Part shown: positions 47,801-59,945 of the stretch, one piece after another
Layout of the letters: every line of letters begins with the position of its first letter
How positions within the stretch are numbered: the stretch's first letter is position 1
NCBI RefSeq assembly: GCF_027887165.1
Contig: NC_077235.1
Location: 48,043,395-48,107,394, forward strand
DNA: 64,000 nt
Source: Monodelphis domestica
Lineage: Eukaryota > Chordata > Mammalia > Didelphimorphia > Didelphidae
Direction of reading: 5' to 3'
Position numbers and translations under genes: made by a program
The notes under the pieces: model-generated
Database searches by the model: none
Seen by the model: the letters and a program-made list of their open reading frames with translations, nothing else
What the model was told of the DNA's origin: nothing

Positions 47801-48559
47801 GCCCCTCCAAGCTGGGATGAGGTGACGCCCATGCTCGTTACATATGCTGTAAGACTCCAGGGATGTTTCAGTTAGTTTTGGTCCCCCTCTTTTAAAGTCT
47901 TATAATGGACAGTTTCCAGGGCAGTGGGAGAAGGGAGGGATTCACAAATGAGAGTGATGTTTAAAACAAACAAACAAAAAAGCACTAAGAAAATTATTAA
48001 TAGAAAAATGTTTAAAATGGTAGGTTAGCTAAAAAGGTATCACTGTCTGGTAGAAAAAGGGCCATAGATTAGTTGATTTTGTAATGTACTGGGAGCAGGA
48101 TTTTAGGTCTCATCCAGATAACCCACCTCACAAACCTAGACAACACTGGGCCCAGATTTGGGGGGGGGGGAACACCTGGGAGTCAATCTGTAACTAAGGT
48201 GGTACAGTGGAAAGATAGTCAGGAAAGCACTGCGTCTGGGTCTGAATCCCAGGTCTATCAAGTCACTTTCCCTCCCTAGGCCTCAATTTCTTCATCTAGA
48301 AGATGAAGGGATTGGGAACAGGAAAATCAACAATATTAAAATAAGGTAAAGTACAAAGACTGCCCAGATGATTAAATGTCCCCACAGAATTCTACCTGGG
48401 GACAGCAAAGAACCCTAAGAGGCCAAGAATCAGATCTTTATGCCTCTCAAGACATCATCCAGTTCAACCTTCTGGTTCCAGGAAGATCAAAATCAGTCAA
48501 GAAGGAGTTGTCAGGCTATTAATAGGTCCCTGAAGATACCGCAAAGGCAACGGTAGTCC
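44861..48559. other. Upstream region, no exon supported
   Basis: Contains minus-strand SINEs at 45320-45504 and 46285-46464, an L1 3' scrap at about 46165-46275, and otherwise unassigned sequence. Frames near 46780-47106 and 47521-47791 lack any recognisable family or splice logic. Confidence 0.55.
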
Positions 48560-48890
48560 TAACCTTCAAGGAAGAAGCAGACAGGTAAATGAGCACAATC
48601 TACAGAGGAGACAGGAAGTATTCTGGCTGAGTACTGAAAATAAGGGACAAGCTGGGACTTGGGGCCAGATTCTAGAGAACCTCAAAGGCCATAAGGAAGA
48701 GTTTACCCTTTATTCGGCTCTTAATAGAGAGTCACTGTAGATGCTTGGTCAGGCTAAAGGCGATATTCTAGGACTGAGCTGGCAGAAGAGTTTGAACTTG
48801 GCTGCACAGGCAGTGGGCATCACTGGGCAAGGGGAGTGACAAGGTGAAAATGGATTTTTAGGAAGTTTAAGGTAGTCGTGGTGGAGAGGA
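48560..48890 (-). mobile_element. L2-like fragment
   Basis: 'ggggccagattctagagaac', 'aatagagagtcactgtagat', 'gtgacaaggtgaaaatggat' fit the decayed reverse-complement L2 pattern. Confidence 0.4.
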
Positions 48891-49109
48891 TAGATGGGTT
48901 TGGAATGGTAAACAGGAAGGGGGGATCTTTGGAGCCATTACCAGAATCTAGACAGCAAGAAAAAAGAGATGAATCAGTGCCGCTAAAAAAGGAAGAAAGG
49001 AAGAGAGTGTTTACCAAGGTCTTTTTATTCCATCAAAGCACTACAGAAATGGGAGTTATCATAGATAATAATAATAATAATAATTGGCATTATTATTGTA
49101 CACCAAACA

Positions 49110-49370
49110 CTAGGTGGTGCAGTAGATAGACTGCTGAACCTAGAGTCACTCAAATTTGACTCTGAACACTTACTAGCTGAATGATCCAGGGCAAATCACT
49201 TAAATTTTGTCTGCCTCGGTTTCCTAAACTATAAAATGAGGACAACAATAGCACCTACATCTCAGGGTTGTTGTGAGAATGAAATGAGGTAAGTTGTAAA
49301 GTGCTTAGCACAGTGTCTGGCACATAGTAGGTGCTTAATAAATCCTGGTTTCCTTCCTTCTGATTATACT
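49110..49370 (+). mobile_element. MIR SINE, plus strand
   Basis: Sense MIR: 'gtggtgcagtagatagactg', 'ctgcctcggtttcctaaact', 'ttgttgtgagaatgaaatga', 'cacatagtaggtgcttaata'. Confidence 0.75.
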
Positions 49371-49574
49371 TATCTCATTTGAGCTTCATAGCAACCCTTG
49401 GAGGTAGGTACTATGTGAGTTTTATTATCTCTGATATACAGGTGAGGAAACTGAGACTGAGATCTGGAGGGACTACCTGTGGTCATCCAGCTAATATCAG
49501 AGGCAGAATAAGAACAAGAGGTTTCTTGCCTCTAAGTCTAGCACTAAATTCTGATACCTCTCAATAAGTAATGT

Positions 49575-49975
49575 GTTTTTTAAACCCTTACCTTCTGTCT
49601 TAGTATCAATTCTTTTTTTTTTAAACCCTTACCTTCCGTCTTGGAGTCAATACTGTGTATTGGCTCCAAGGCAGAAGAGTGGTAAGGGTAGGCAATGGGG
49701 GTCAAGTGACTTGCTCAGGGTCACACAGCTAGGAAGTGGCTGAGGCCAGATTTGAACCTAGGACCTCCCGTCTCTAGGCCTGGCTCTCAATCCACTGAGC
49801 TACCCAGCTGCCCCCCTTAGTATCAATTCTAAGACAGAAGAGTGGCAAGGACTAGGCAATGGGGGTTAAATGACTTGTGCAGGGACACCTAGTGAGGAAG
49901 TGTCTGAGGCCGCCAGATACAAATCTAGGCCCTCCTGACTCTAGATCTGCAATCTATCAACTGTGCCCCTTGATA
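49575..49975 (-). mobile_element. SINE inserted into an older SINE
   Basis: A complete minus-strand SINE at 49614-49815 is bounded by perfect 15-bp repeats cttagtatcaattct (49599-49613, 49816-49830) that lie within an older SINE of the same orientation. Confidence 0.9.
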
Positions 49976-52079
49976 AGTAATGTTAACACTAGTATAGAGA
50001 ACCCCCAAATTCCAGCTCTACTAGGACTGCAGCTTCTGATCCGTTCAGAGAAGTTCCCTAAGAGATGGAGAAGTGAATTTTACAAGCAGATGTGAGAACA
50101 GCCTTGGTCATTTGAATCTGAATCTCAGAGTTGAAGACTACAGCAAGACAGGACAGAAAACTAATCAAACAAAATCCTCCTCCTCTCTTTCAGAGAACTG
50201 CATCCATCCAACTATAGATAGCAGCTAGAAATGTACAGAACTGGTTTTTGTTCAAGCGTTCTCTCTTTTCTCATCTGTGTGGCCTTGAAAACCCTAGTTT
50301 CTTCTCTACGGAGACAAGTTAGATAACTACACAAAGAGTAGTCTGAAGCAATCAGGCATCTTCTTCAAGGACCAGATTAATTTACAGTGGGAAAAAAGGG
50401 AGGTGAGAACACATATGGGATTGGAGACTGCTGTTTTTCAGTCTAAAAGTTGCATGGTTTGGAGTCAGATAATGTTTCTTTTCACTGTGATCCAGAATTG
50501 TTAACATATTTAATTTATCTTCATACTAGCTTTGAGGCAGAACGGTCAAGTCTGTTATTGACCAGATTGACTCCTGTCTCTTTTGAGGAAGAAAAAACAA
50601 TGGGGTTCTTCAGAAAAGTTCTGCCACCATATTCATGCAGCCCCTTCTCCAATCCTTCCCACTATTCCCACACATCCACCTTACCTCGAATAGTTTCAAA
50701 AGTCAGATGTGCCACTTGGAAATCTGCATTGTAGCTGCAGAATGCCGATATGAATTACTGAACAGCCAAGTGGTCAAAAGTGGAATACAGGGTACCAAAG
50801 ATGCTGGGTTTCTGTAACCAACATGATTCAGCTACTAGTACATAAAATAGAAGATCCTTGCCTACTGAGTCAATATGTCTCTGGCAGAATTGAGCCAGAC
50901 CAGTATTGGCATTCTAGCTAGAAATCAGGCTGGATCACACACAGATTCTCTCCTCTCAGGCAAGTAAAGGAGCCAGGACTGTTTTCATCATTTGCCCACA
51001 GGTAACACTGAATGCTGCTTCATGGGAAACTTTGTTGTCTTTCCTTGCAGTGTTTGTGATGAGTGAAAGTAAAAAGACCATTCTAAAGATCATTACAGCT
51101 TAGGAAAATCACTATAACTCTGTGGACCTCCTTCTGCCTTACCTCTACAGTCATCACTCTCCATCCTCTAAAGCTACTCATCCAGCTCATTTCTGACCAG
51201 CAGGGCCATAGCTGTTGGGGTTCTCTAAGCCCCAAGTCACATCTGGACACTCCATCTTCTCCTCCCCAAACTGGTAACCCCTCCTCCTGGTCTGGGATGG
51301 GAAAGGAAAAGGCTGGCTGCTCGAAGGTCAAGTCAAGCTTCACGGCTGGCACAACATTGGCTGACCAGAGCTACGTGTTTGTTTTTTCAAGTTCAAGATG
51401 CCAGAATCTCCAATCTTGGATCATGGGCCCAGACACCAGCACAGATTATGATCCAATCATGAAGACTCAGAGATCAGAGACCGTGGCATCTCTGAGATGG
51501 AAAGGGTCTAAGAGACCATTCGGACTAACTGCTACATGATGAACAGAAACCCTCCTCAACAACATAAAGTCAAAGCAATATTCAAGATTTTGTTCTTAAG
51601 TTTCAAAATGGAAGGTGGCTACATAACTGAGACCAGAGTAAAAAGAACCTTCTGAATGAAATAAGACTCTGTAGATGAATCCAATAACATACAAGAGGCT
51701 GCTGTGCCCTAAGCAGCTGGGGTTAGATAGAAGGCTATCTATAGCAGGCTGAAACTCCGGGCTCAGAGACTATGACACCAAGGCATGTACCCTCCTGAGA
51801 AAATGCCAATAAGAGGTGACCAAAAGGAATTCTGGGAATCATCTGCTAACATGGGCTAGGAACCAAACTTCTCATTCACCTTGGCTGTACTCAGCTGAAA
51901 AGTTAGGCTCTTTTTCCTGTTGGTCTAACCCTAACACAGGACATCTACTGAATAGAGTCAAATCCTATAAATACAAGGATTCCAAGAAATCTGATATACC
52001 ATGAGTCACAGCTCAATGAGTCCTACGAATCAGTCATCTAGAATAGGGTCCAGAATGGGGACAATGAGAAAACCCTTAG
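49976..52079. other. Unassigned sequence
   Basis: No gene recognised. A 50-bp exon-like piece at 50685-50734 was examined and not accepted. Confidence 0.4.
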
Positions 52080-52760
52080 CCAACGCCAGTGTAAGACCAC
52101 ATTTGAACTCTGCTGTTTAATTCAATGGACTGCAGTGTAGGTAATGTTCCGTGGAGGGTCATCAGGATGGTGAGAGGCCTAGAGAATGTACTAGAATGAA
52201 GATTGGCAGCAGGGCTCTAGAGAAAGTGGGCTGGCTATGGAGTCTGAGAAGCTGGATTTGTATCTGGTTTGTCGTTTATCATCCACCTGTGTGATCTACA
52301 GTGAAAAGTGCCATATCTCTTGGTCTTGGTCCCCTCCTCTTTCAAAGGAAGGGCTGGATGGACTAGATAAATTTTGTTCAAGTCCTTTCTAGTTCTGAAT
52401 CAACAAGCCTATCAAGTAGGGAAAGTTAGCCTGCAGAAAAGGAAATGGAGAGAGGGGAGAGAAGACACGCATGATAGTTGTTTTCAAACACAGGAAGTCT
52501 TCATGTGGAAGAGGGGATAACTTTCTTCTCCCTGCAAGTGAAAAGAGGAACGACGGCTGGCAGGCCTGGGGAGCCAGATGAAAAGCTGCTTTATCAAAGG
52601 AGAATGGGCTGCCTTGGGAAGGAGTGAGTCTGCTGTCCCTGGAGGCCTGTGGACAGAGGTGAGGCTCCAGGGAGGGTGCCCTGATGATACAGATTGGGAT
52701 ACACGGCTCCTGAAGCCTCTGTGCTCCCTGCCAGGCCCTGAAACAGAAGCTCATGTTTTG
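52080..52760 (+). mobile_element. CR1/L3-like LINE 3' region
   Basis: Ordered CR1-clade phrases: 'catcaggatggtgagaggcc', 'gaagtcttcatgtggaagag', 'gagaatgggctgccttggga', 'tccctggaggcctgtggaca'. Confidence 0.55.
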
Positions 52761-53040
52761 ATGGAGAAGGTAACATCAGGAGCTCCTATTTGGATTAATG
52801 AAACAAGCATCTATTAAGAGTCTGCCTCATGCCAGGCATTAACCCAGCCACTAGTACTCTCAGATGGCTAACCTGAAAAGGCCCCCACTTATCAGTACAC
52901 TATCTGGCAGCACAGGCACCTGCTTCATCACTAAAAGGCTTTTCCCTAACAAGGGAAGGTGGCAATCACAATCAGCACCAGCACTGATTCTGGGCCTCAT
53001 TATGGGCAGGGCTGGGAGGACAGACCAACAGCTTGCACCA

Positions 53041-53915
53041 CTAGGGAGGAAGAGGCAGACAGAAAGAGGGAGAGAAAGGGGAGGGGGAAGAGAGACAGAG
53101 AGAGGCAGAAGAAAGGAGGGAGAAAAGAGAGATGCAGGGGGGGAAGCGGGGGGGAGAAAAGAAGGGAAGGAGAAAGACAATGGTGAAGGACTGATGGGGA
53201 GAGAGGAAGAGACAGAGAAAAGGAGAAACAGAAAAGAAGGGAGGGTAGAAGAAGGAAAAGAGAGACAAACAGACAGACAGAGAGTGACAAGAGAGGAAAA
53301 CAGAGGGAAAGATGCAGAGAGAGAAAAGGAAGGAAAGAAAGAAGGGAGAAAGAGACAGAAAGATGGGGAGAGGATGGAGGAAAAGAGACAAAGAAAAAGA
53401 GACAGAGATAGAAAGAAGGAAGGAAGAGGGGGTAAAGAGAGAGGGAGAGGGAGGCAGTAGAGGAGAGAGGGAGAGAGCAACAGAGAGACAGAGAGAAGCA
53501 GTGATGGAGACAGAGAGAGAAGGAAAGAGGGACAGAGTAAGACAGAGAGAGGAAAGGAGAGAGAAACAGAGGCAGAGGGAGAAAGAGAAGGAAGAAGGGA
53601 AAGGAAAAAGATGGTTTGAGAGGAAGGAGAGAGGAGGGAGGGAGGGACTGAAGGAAAGATGTAGGGAGAGGGAGGAAGAGAGACAGAGAAAGAAACATGG
53701 AGAGACAAAAGAGGTAGAGGCAGAGAGAGAGAGAAGGACAAGAGAGAGGAGAGAAAGGGAGGGAGGGAGGATAGAAGGAGGGAGAGAAAGACAGAGACAA
53801 GAGAATGACATGGGGATAGAGGAAGGGAGAAATTGAGAGAGAGAGGAAGAGACAGACAGAGAGAGAGAGAAAGGTATGGAGGGAGAGAGAGATAGAAAGG
53901 AGGAAGAGGGGAATA
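53041..53915 (+). repeat. Polypurine (GA-rich) tract, second block
   Basis: About 875 bp of gagaga/gacaga/ggaagg units with almost no T. Frames of nearly 350 codons on the opposite strand are Ser/Leu/Pro-rich artefacts. Confidence 0.95.
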
Positions 53916-53981
53916 GATATAAATATATACATATAAAATACAAATAAATTAATATATGTAAATACAAACTGAAAGAGAGGG

Positions 53982-54206
53982 GGGCAGCTAGGTAACCTAG
54001 TAGAAAGAGTTCTGGACCTGAAGTCAGGAAGATCTAAGTTCAAAAATGGTCTCAGGTACTTAATAATTATGTGACCTTGAGCAAGTCACTTAACCCTGGA
54101 TGCCTCAGTTTCCTCATCTATAAAATGAACCACTCCAGTGTCTTACCTGAGAAAACCCCAAAAAGGGGACATGAAGAGTTAGGCACAATTGGAATGACTG
54201 AACAAC
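53982..54206 (+). mobile_element. MAR1-type CORE-SINE, plus strand
   Basis: 'ggcagctaggtaacctagta', 'tcagtttcctcatctataaa', 'atgaagagttaggcacaatt', 'gactgaacaac'. Confidence 0.8.
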
Positions 54207-54242
54207 TACATGTGTATGGATGTATATATATAGATATAGATG

Positions 54243-54500
54243 TATCTACGGTGGGGGAAGAGAGTGATGAGGAGATGGAGAGAGAGAAGGAGGGAGAGAA
54301 ATAGACTGAAGTAGAGGGAAATGACAGAGAAGAAGGAAGGGACACAAGGGAGGGGAGGAAGAGAAAGAGGGTGAGAGACAAAGTAGAGGGTGACAGTGGA
54401 ATTGTGCGTTGGCTATGGGAGGGGGTGGGAGGAGAGGAGGGAAAGGACAAGGATCTTGTAACCATGGAAAACTATTCTAAATTAATTAATTAAATTAAAT
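54243..54500 (+). repeat. GA-rich segment ending in an L1 3' scrap
   Basis: 54250-54395 is purine-rich; 54396-54500 is an L1 3' end ('gtggaattgtgcgttggcta', 'attctaaattaattaattaa'). Confidence 0.65.
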
Positions 54501-54659
54501 TTTCCAAAACATAAAAAAGTCATCAGCATAAATGTAAGGCCAAGGCAAGACAGACATTAATTTTTTACAGGAGGAAAATGGACTGCAATGAAATTGTATA
54601 TGATCTCCCAATCATTTATCTGATAAACATTTACTGAATATCTAAAAAAAACAAACCAA

Positions 54660-55200
54660 AATAGAGACAGGAGGCAGAGAGGGGGAGAGAGGAGGGAGAG
54701 GGAGGCAGAGAGAGTGAGACAGAGAGCCACAGAGAGGCAGAGGAGACAGAGAAAGAGGAAAAGAGAGACAGAGAGAGAGACAGAGATAGAGGCAGAAAGA
54801 AAATGAGAGAGAGAGACAGACATAGAATGAGAGAGACAGAGAGAAGAAGAGACAGAGACAGAGAGACAGACAGAGAGAGAGGGAAAGAACAACAGAGAGA
54901 GATGAGAGAGACAGAGACAAAGAGAGGGAGGAAGGGAAAAACAACACAGAGACAGACAGAGACATGCAGAGACAGAGACAGAGAGACAGACAGAGAGAGA
55001 GGGAAAGAACAACAGAGAGAGATGAGAGGGACAGAGACAAAGAGAGGGAGGAAGGGAAAAACAACACAGAGACAGACAGAGACATGCAGAGACAGAGACA
55101 GAGAGGAAGGGAAAGAGCAACAGTGAAAGAAGCAGAGAAATACAGAGAGACAGAGAGGCACACAGTGACACAGAGAGAAGGGGAGAGAGAGAGAATGAGA
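54660..55200 (+). repeat. Polypurine tract with a 120-bp tandem repeat
   Basis: GA-rich third block. Positions 54849-54968 and 54969-55088 are a direct repeat with exactly 120-bp period, differing at one base in the segment compared (54910 versus 55030), and a third partial copy follows to about 55106. Confidence 0.93.
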
Positions 55201-55468
55201 ACACAAAATGGAAGCCAAGGAAAGTGCTTTTCCCAGAAGACTTCAGAAGTCAGGAATGAAATGAAACTTTCTTCTTTCTTACATTTTACATGCTGCTAAA
55301 ACTGCTCCTTTTGTATCTCTAGTTTTGAGAAACTACTATAGAAGTGCCTCATTTCCATTGGTTTGTATGGCTCCTATTGAATTCAAGTTCTGAATTGGGA
55401 AAGAGAATTAAAAGAAACATAGGAAGATCTCTATGAAGTGATACAGTGAAGAAAGCAGAACCAGGGGG

Positions 55469-55660
55469 GCATCTGGGTAGCTCAGTGGATTGAGAGCCAG
55501 GCCTAGAGACAGTCCTGAGTTCAAATCTGGCCTCCGACACTTCCCAGCTGTGTGACCCTGGACAAGTCATTTAACCCCCGTTGCCTAGCCATTACCCCTC
55601 TTCTGCCTTGGAACCAATACACAGTATTGACTCCAAGACACAGGGTGAGGGGTTAAAAAA
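55469..55660 (+). mobile_element. tRNA-derived SINE, plus strand
   Basis: 'gggtagctcagtggattgag' (A box), 'gagttcaaatctggcctccg' (B box) and the 'gacacagggtgaggggtt' tail. Confidence 0.88.
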
Positions 55661-55669
55661 TTAGGAGGG

Positions 55670-58600
55670 AAAGATAGAAGGGGGGAAGAAGGCAATGCTT
55701 GAACCCTACTCTCATTGAAATTGGCTCAAAGGGGGAATAACATACACACTCATAGTTGGGAATAGAAATCTATCTTATCCCACTGGGAAGTAGGAGGGGA
55801 AAAAAAGATATGAGGGAGGCTGATAAAAGGGACGGTCTGTTAAGGGACGTAGTGTCAGAAGCAAAATAGACTTCTGAAGAATAGGGTAAAAAAGAAAGAA
55901 CGATAAAGAGGGAAAAAATAAGATGGAGGGAATGGCAGAGTTAATCATCATAATTGTGTGTGTAAATGGGATGAACTCATCCATAAAACTGAAGCAAATA
56001 GCACAATGGATTAAAAATCAGAATCCAGCAATATGTTGTTTATAAAAACACACTTGAAACGAGAGACACACACAGAGTAAAAAAATAAGAGGCTGAAGCA
56101 GAATGCTTATGTGTGATTAAAGCAAGGGTGGGAATCATGATCTCAGACAAAACAAGGGCAAAAATTGACCTAATTAAAAGAGATAAGCAGAGAACTACAT
56201 TTGGCTAAAAGGTACCATAGACACTGAAGTAATATCAATAATAAACATATACACGAAATGGCATAGCATTTAAATTCTTAAAGGAAAAGTTAAATGTTAC
56301 AGGAGGAAATAGTCAGTAAAACTATACTTTCCCTTCTTCATGCTAGATAAATCTAACCAGAAAATAAGAAAGAAGCTAAATTGATAAATAGAATTTTTTT
56401 AAAAGTTAGAGTCCCAGAAAAAGTTGAATGAGAACAGACAGGAATATACTCTTTTCTCAACTATACATGGCATCTTCACAAAAATTGACCATGTATTAGG
56501 GCATAAAAATCTCACAACCAAATGCAGAAAAGCAGAAATGTAAAATGCATCCTTTTCAGACTAAAATGCAATAAAATTATATTCAATAAAGGGCCGTGTA
56601 TGTACACATATACAGAAATTAAATGAAAATAAAATAATCTAATCCTAAAGAATGAGTGAGCCAAAGAACAAATCATAAAAACAATAAATAATTTTATTTA
56701 TTAAAGATAATAACAATGAGACAGCATACCAAAATTTATAGGATTCAGCCAAAGCAGTACTTGATGGGAAATATTTATCTCTAAATCAATAAAACAGAAG
56801 AAGAGCATATCAATGAATTGGGCATGAAACTAAAAAAGACTAGAAAAGGAACAAATGTAAAATCTCCAATTAAACACCAAATTGGAAATCCTGAAACAAT
56901 CAAATTGAAAGTAAGAAATCCACTGAATTAATAAATAAAATGAGGATCTGGTTTTATGGGGGGGGGGATGAAATAGATAAACCATTGGTAAATTTGATTT
57001 TTAAAAGGAAGACAAAAACCAAATTTGAGTTATCAAAAATAAAAAGGGTGAATTCATCATCTACAAAGATAAAATTAAAGTAATTATTAGGAGTTATTTT
57101 GCCCAATTATGTGTCAATAAATCTGAGAATCTGAGTGAAACTGGTGAATAATTACAAAATATAAACTGTCCAGATTAATAGAAAAGGAAATAGAATACTT
57201 AAGCAATCCTATATCTTATAAAAAGAAATTGAACAAGCCATAAATGAGCTCCCTAAGGAAAAAATCCCCACGACCAGGTGGGTTCACAAGTGAATTGTAC
57301 CAAATATTTGAAGAACAATTAATTCTTAATACTATAATGATCTGACTGAAAAAATAGGCATATAAATAGTCTTACCAAATATGGTGCAGATACCTAAAAT
57401 CAGGAAGAGCAAAAACAGATAAAGAAAACTAGAGACAAATTTCGAATACTGATGCAAAAATTTTGAATTAAAATACTAGCAAGGAGATTACAGCAAAATA
57501 TCACAAAGATCATACACTATGACCAGGTGGGATTTATACCAGGAATGTGGGGCTGTTTTGATATTAGGAAAACTATCACCCTAATTGATATCAATAAGGA
57601 AACCAGCAAAAATCATATGATTTTCTCAATAGACACAGAAAAAGCTTTTGATAAAATGCAACATCCATTCCTGTTCAAAACACTAGGAAGCATGGGAACA
57701 AATAGAACTTTCCATAAAATGATAAGCAGAACCTATCTAAAACCATCAGCAAGCATTATTTATAATAGGGATAAGCTAAAACCCTTTCCAGTAAGATCAG
57801 GAATGAAGCAAGGATGTCTAGATTATCACGACTCTTGTTCAATATTGTTCTAGAAATGCTAGTTATAGCAATAAGAAAAAGAAATAGGCAATGAAGAAAC
57901 AAAAACTATCACTCTTTGCAGACAATATGATGGCAAACTTAGAGAATCGTAGAGAATCAACTAAAAAACTAGTGGAAATAATTAACAACTTCAGCAAAAT
58001 CTCAGGATATAAAAGAAATCTACATAAAACATGCACATTTCTATATATTATCAACAAAGTTTAGCAGAAAGAAATGGAAGGAGAAATTTCATTTAAAATA
58101 ACTGCAGATGAGATAAAATATTTGGGAGCCTTCCTGCCAAGACAGACCCAACAATTACAAAACACTTTTCTCACACAAGTAAGGTCAGATCTAAACAATT
58201 GGAAAAATATTTATTGCTCGTGAGTAGGCCAAGCCAATATTAAGAAAACCTAAATTAATTTACTTCTTCAATGTCATACTTACCAATCAAATTACTCAAA
58301 AATTATTTGATAGAACTAGAAAAAAATAATAACAAAATTCATCTGGAAGAATAAAAGGTCAAGAATAGTAAGGGAATCAATAAAAAAAATGTGAAAGAAG
58401 GTGGCTTGGAAGTACCAGATCTCCAAATGTATGGCAGAGCAGTAATCATTAAAACAATCTGTTGCTGGCTAAAAAATAGAGTAGTGGATCAGTGAAATAG
58501 TTTCAGTAAATAGTATGCAGTAGTAAATGTCCATACTAATCTAGAGTCTGACAGACCCAAAGATCTAAGATTTTGGGGACAAGAAATCATTATTTGACAA

Positions 58601-59945
58601 AAATTGCTAGAAAAACTGTTCATTAGTTTGGCAGAAATGAGGACTAACATCTCACACTGTATAGCAAGATAAGGTCAAAGTGGGCACATAAAGGGTGCTA
58701 TCATAAGCAGATTGGGGGGGGGGGGCATGCATTATTTTATCTGTCAGGTTTATGGATAAGGGAAGAATTTCTGACCAAATAAAAGATGGAGAACATTATG
58801 GGATGCAAAATAAATAACTTTTATTACTTCAAATTTAAAATGGTTTGCATAAACAAAACTAATGTAGTTACAATTAGAAGGGAAGAAGAAAAAACTAGAA
58901 AAAAATGCTTACATCAAGTTTCTGTGATAAAGGCCTCATTTCTCAAATATATGGAGAATGATGTCAAATTTATAAGAATATAAGTCATTCACCAACTGAT
59001 AAATGGCCAAAAGATATGAACTGGCAGTTTTCAGGGGGGGAAAAGGTATCTATAAGCATATGGGAAAATGCTCTAAATCACTACTGATTAGAGAAATGCA
59101 AATTAAAACAAAGCTGAGGTATCACCTCACACCTATCAGATTGACTAACATGACAGAAAAGGAAAATGATAAATGTGGGAGGGAATGTGGAAAAATTGGG
59201 GCACTGGTGGATTGTTGGTGGAGTTGTGAAATGATCCAACCATTCTAGAGGGTATTTTGGAACTATGCCCAAAGGGCTATAAAACTGTGCAGATACTTTG
59301 ACCCAGCAATATTATTAACTAGGCCAGTACCCCAAGGACATAAAAGAAGAAAAGGACCTATATATATACAAAAATATTTATAGCAGCTCTTTTTGTGGTG
59401 GAAAAGAATTGGGAATCGAGGGAATGGTTGAAGAAGTTGTGGTATGTGATTGTGATGGACTATTGTGTTATAAGAAATGACGAGTAGGATAGTTTCAGAA
59501 AAACCAGGAAAGACATATAAACTGATGAAAAGTGAAATGAATAGAATCAGAACACTGTACACAGTAAGAGTAATATTCTACGATGATCAGCTATGAATAA
59601 CTTAGCTATTCTGATCAAGACAATGATCTAAGATACTTAGATCAAAGGACTTAAATTGAAAAATGGTATCCACTGCCAGAGAAAGAACTGATGGAGTCTG
59701 AATGCAAATTGAAGCATACTTTTTTTTTACTGTATTATTCTTGTTTTTTTGGTCTGTATTTTCCTTTGCAATATGGCTAATATGAAAATGTTTTGCATGA
59801 CTATACATGTATAATCTATGTCAAATTGCTTCTCAAGGAGGGACAAGGGGTGGGAAAGAGAATTTGGAGCTCAAAACTTTTTTAAAAAATGTTCGAAATG
59901 TTTGTTTGCATGTAATTGGGAAAAAATAAAATAAAAATTAAATGT
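55670..59945 (+). mobile_element. Degraded L1, about 4.3 kb, ORF2 to 3' tail
   Basis: L1 ORF2 remnants run in order: endonuclease-region pieces (about 56100-56200), a reverse transcriptase block at 57527-57853 with [15 protein letters not shown] and [16 protein letters not shown], and the C-terminal part at 59003-59248, then 3' UTR and A-rich tail near 59920-59945. Stops and frameshifts break the frame many times, so it is inactive. ORF1 and the 5' UTR were not seen. Confidence 0.88.

Noticed and set aside
50685..50734. Exon-like 50-bp minus-strand piece with acceptor ttctgcag, donor GTAAGG and open frame YNADFQVAHLTFETIR
   Set aside because: It does not match any missing INTS6L segment I know, is only 16 codons, and a short open stretch between consensus-like sites is expected by chance at this scale. 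Transcript data could revive it.
52860..54043. Frames up to 347 codons on the minus strand and a 198-codon Arg/Glu/Lys-rich frame on the plus strand
   Set aside because: Same artefact over the second polypurine block; no domain, no splice context.
54849..55106. CRISPR-like direct repeats
   Set aside because: The 120-bp units are contiguous tandem copies without spacers in mammalian DNA; no CRISPR feature is present in the window.
54557..55218. Overlapping frames of 173-215 codons with internal repeats
   Set aside because: The apparent protein repeat is the 120-bp DNA tandem repeat in a GA tract.
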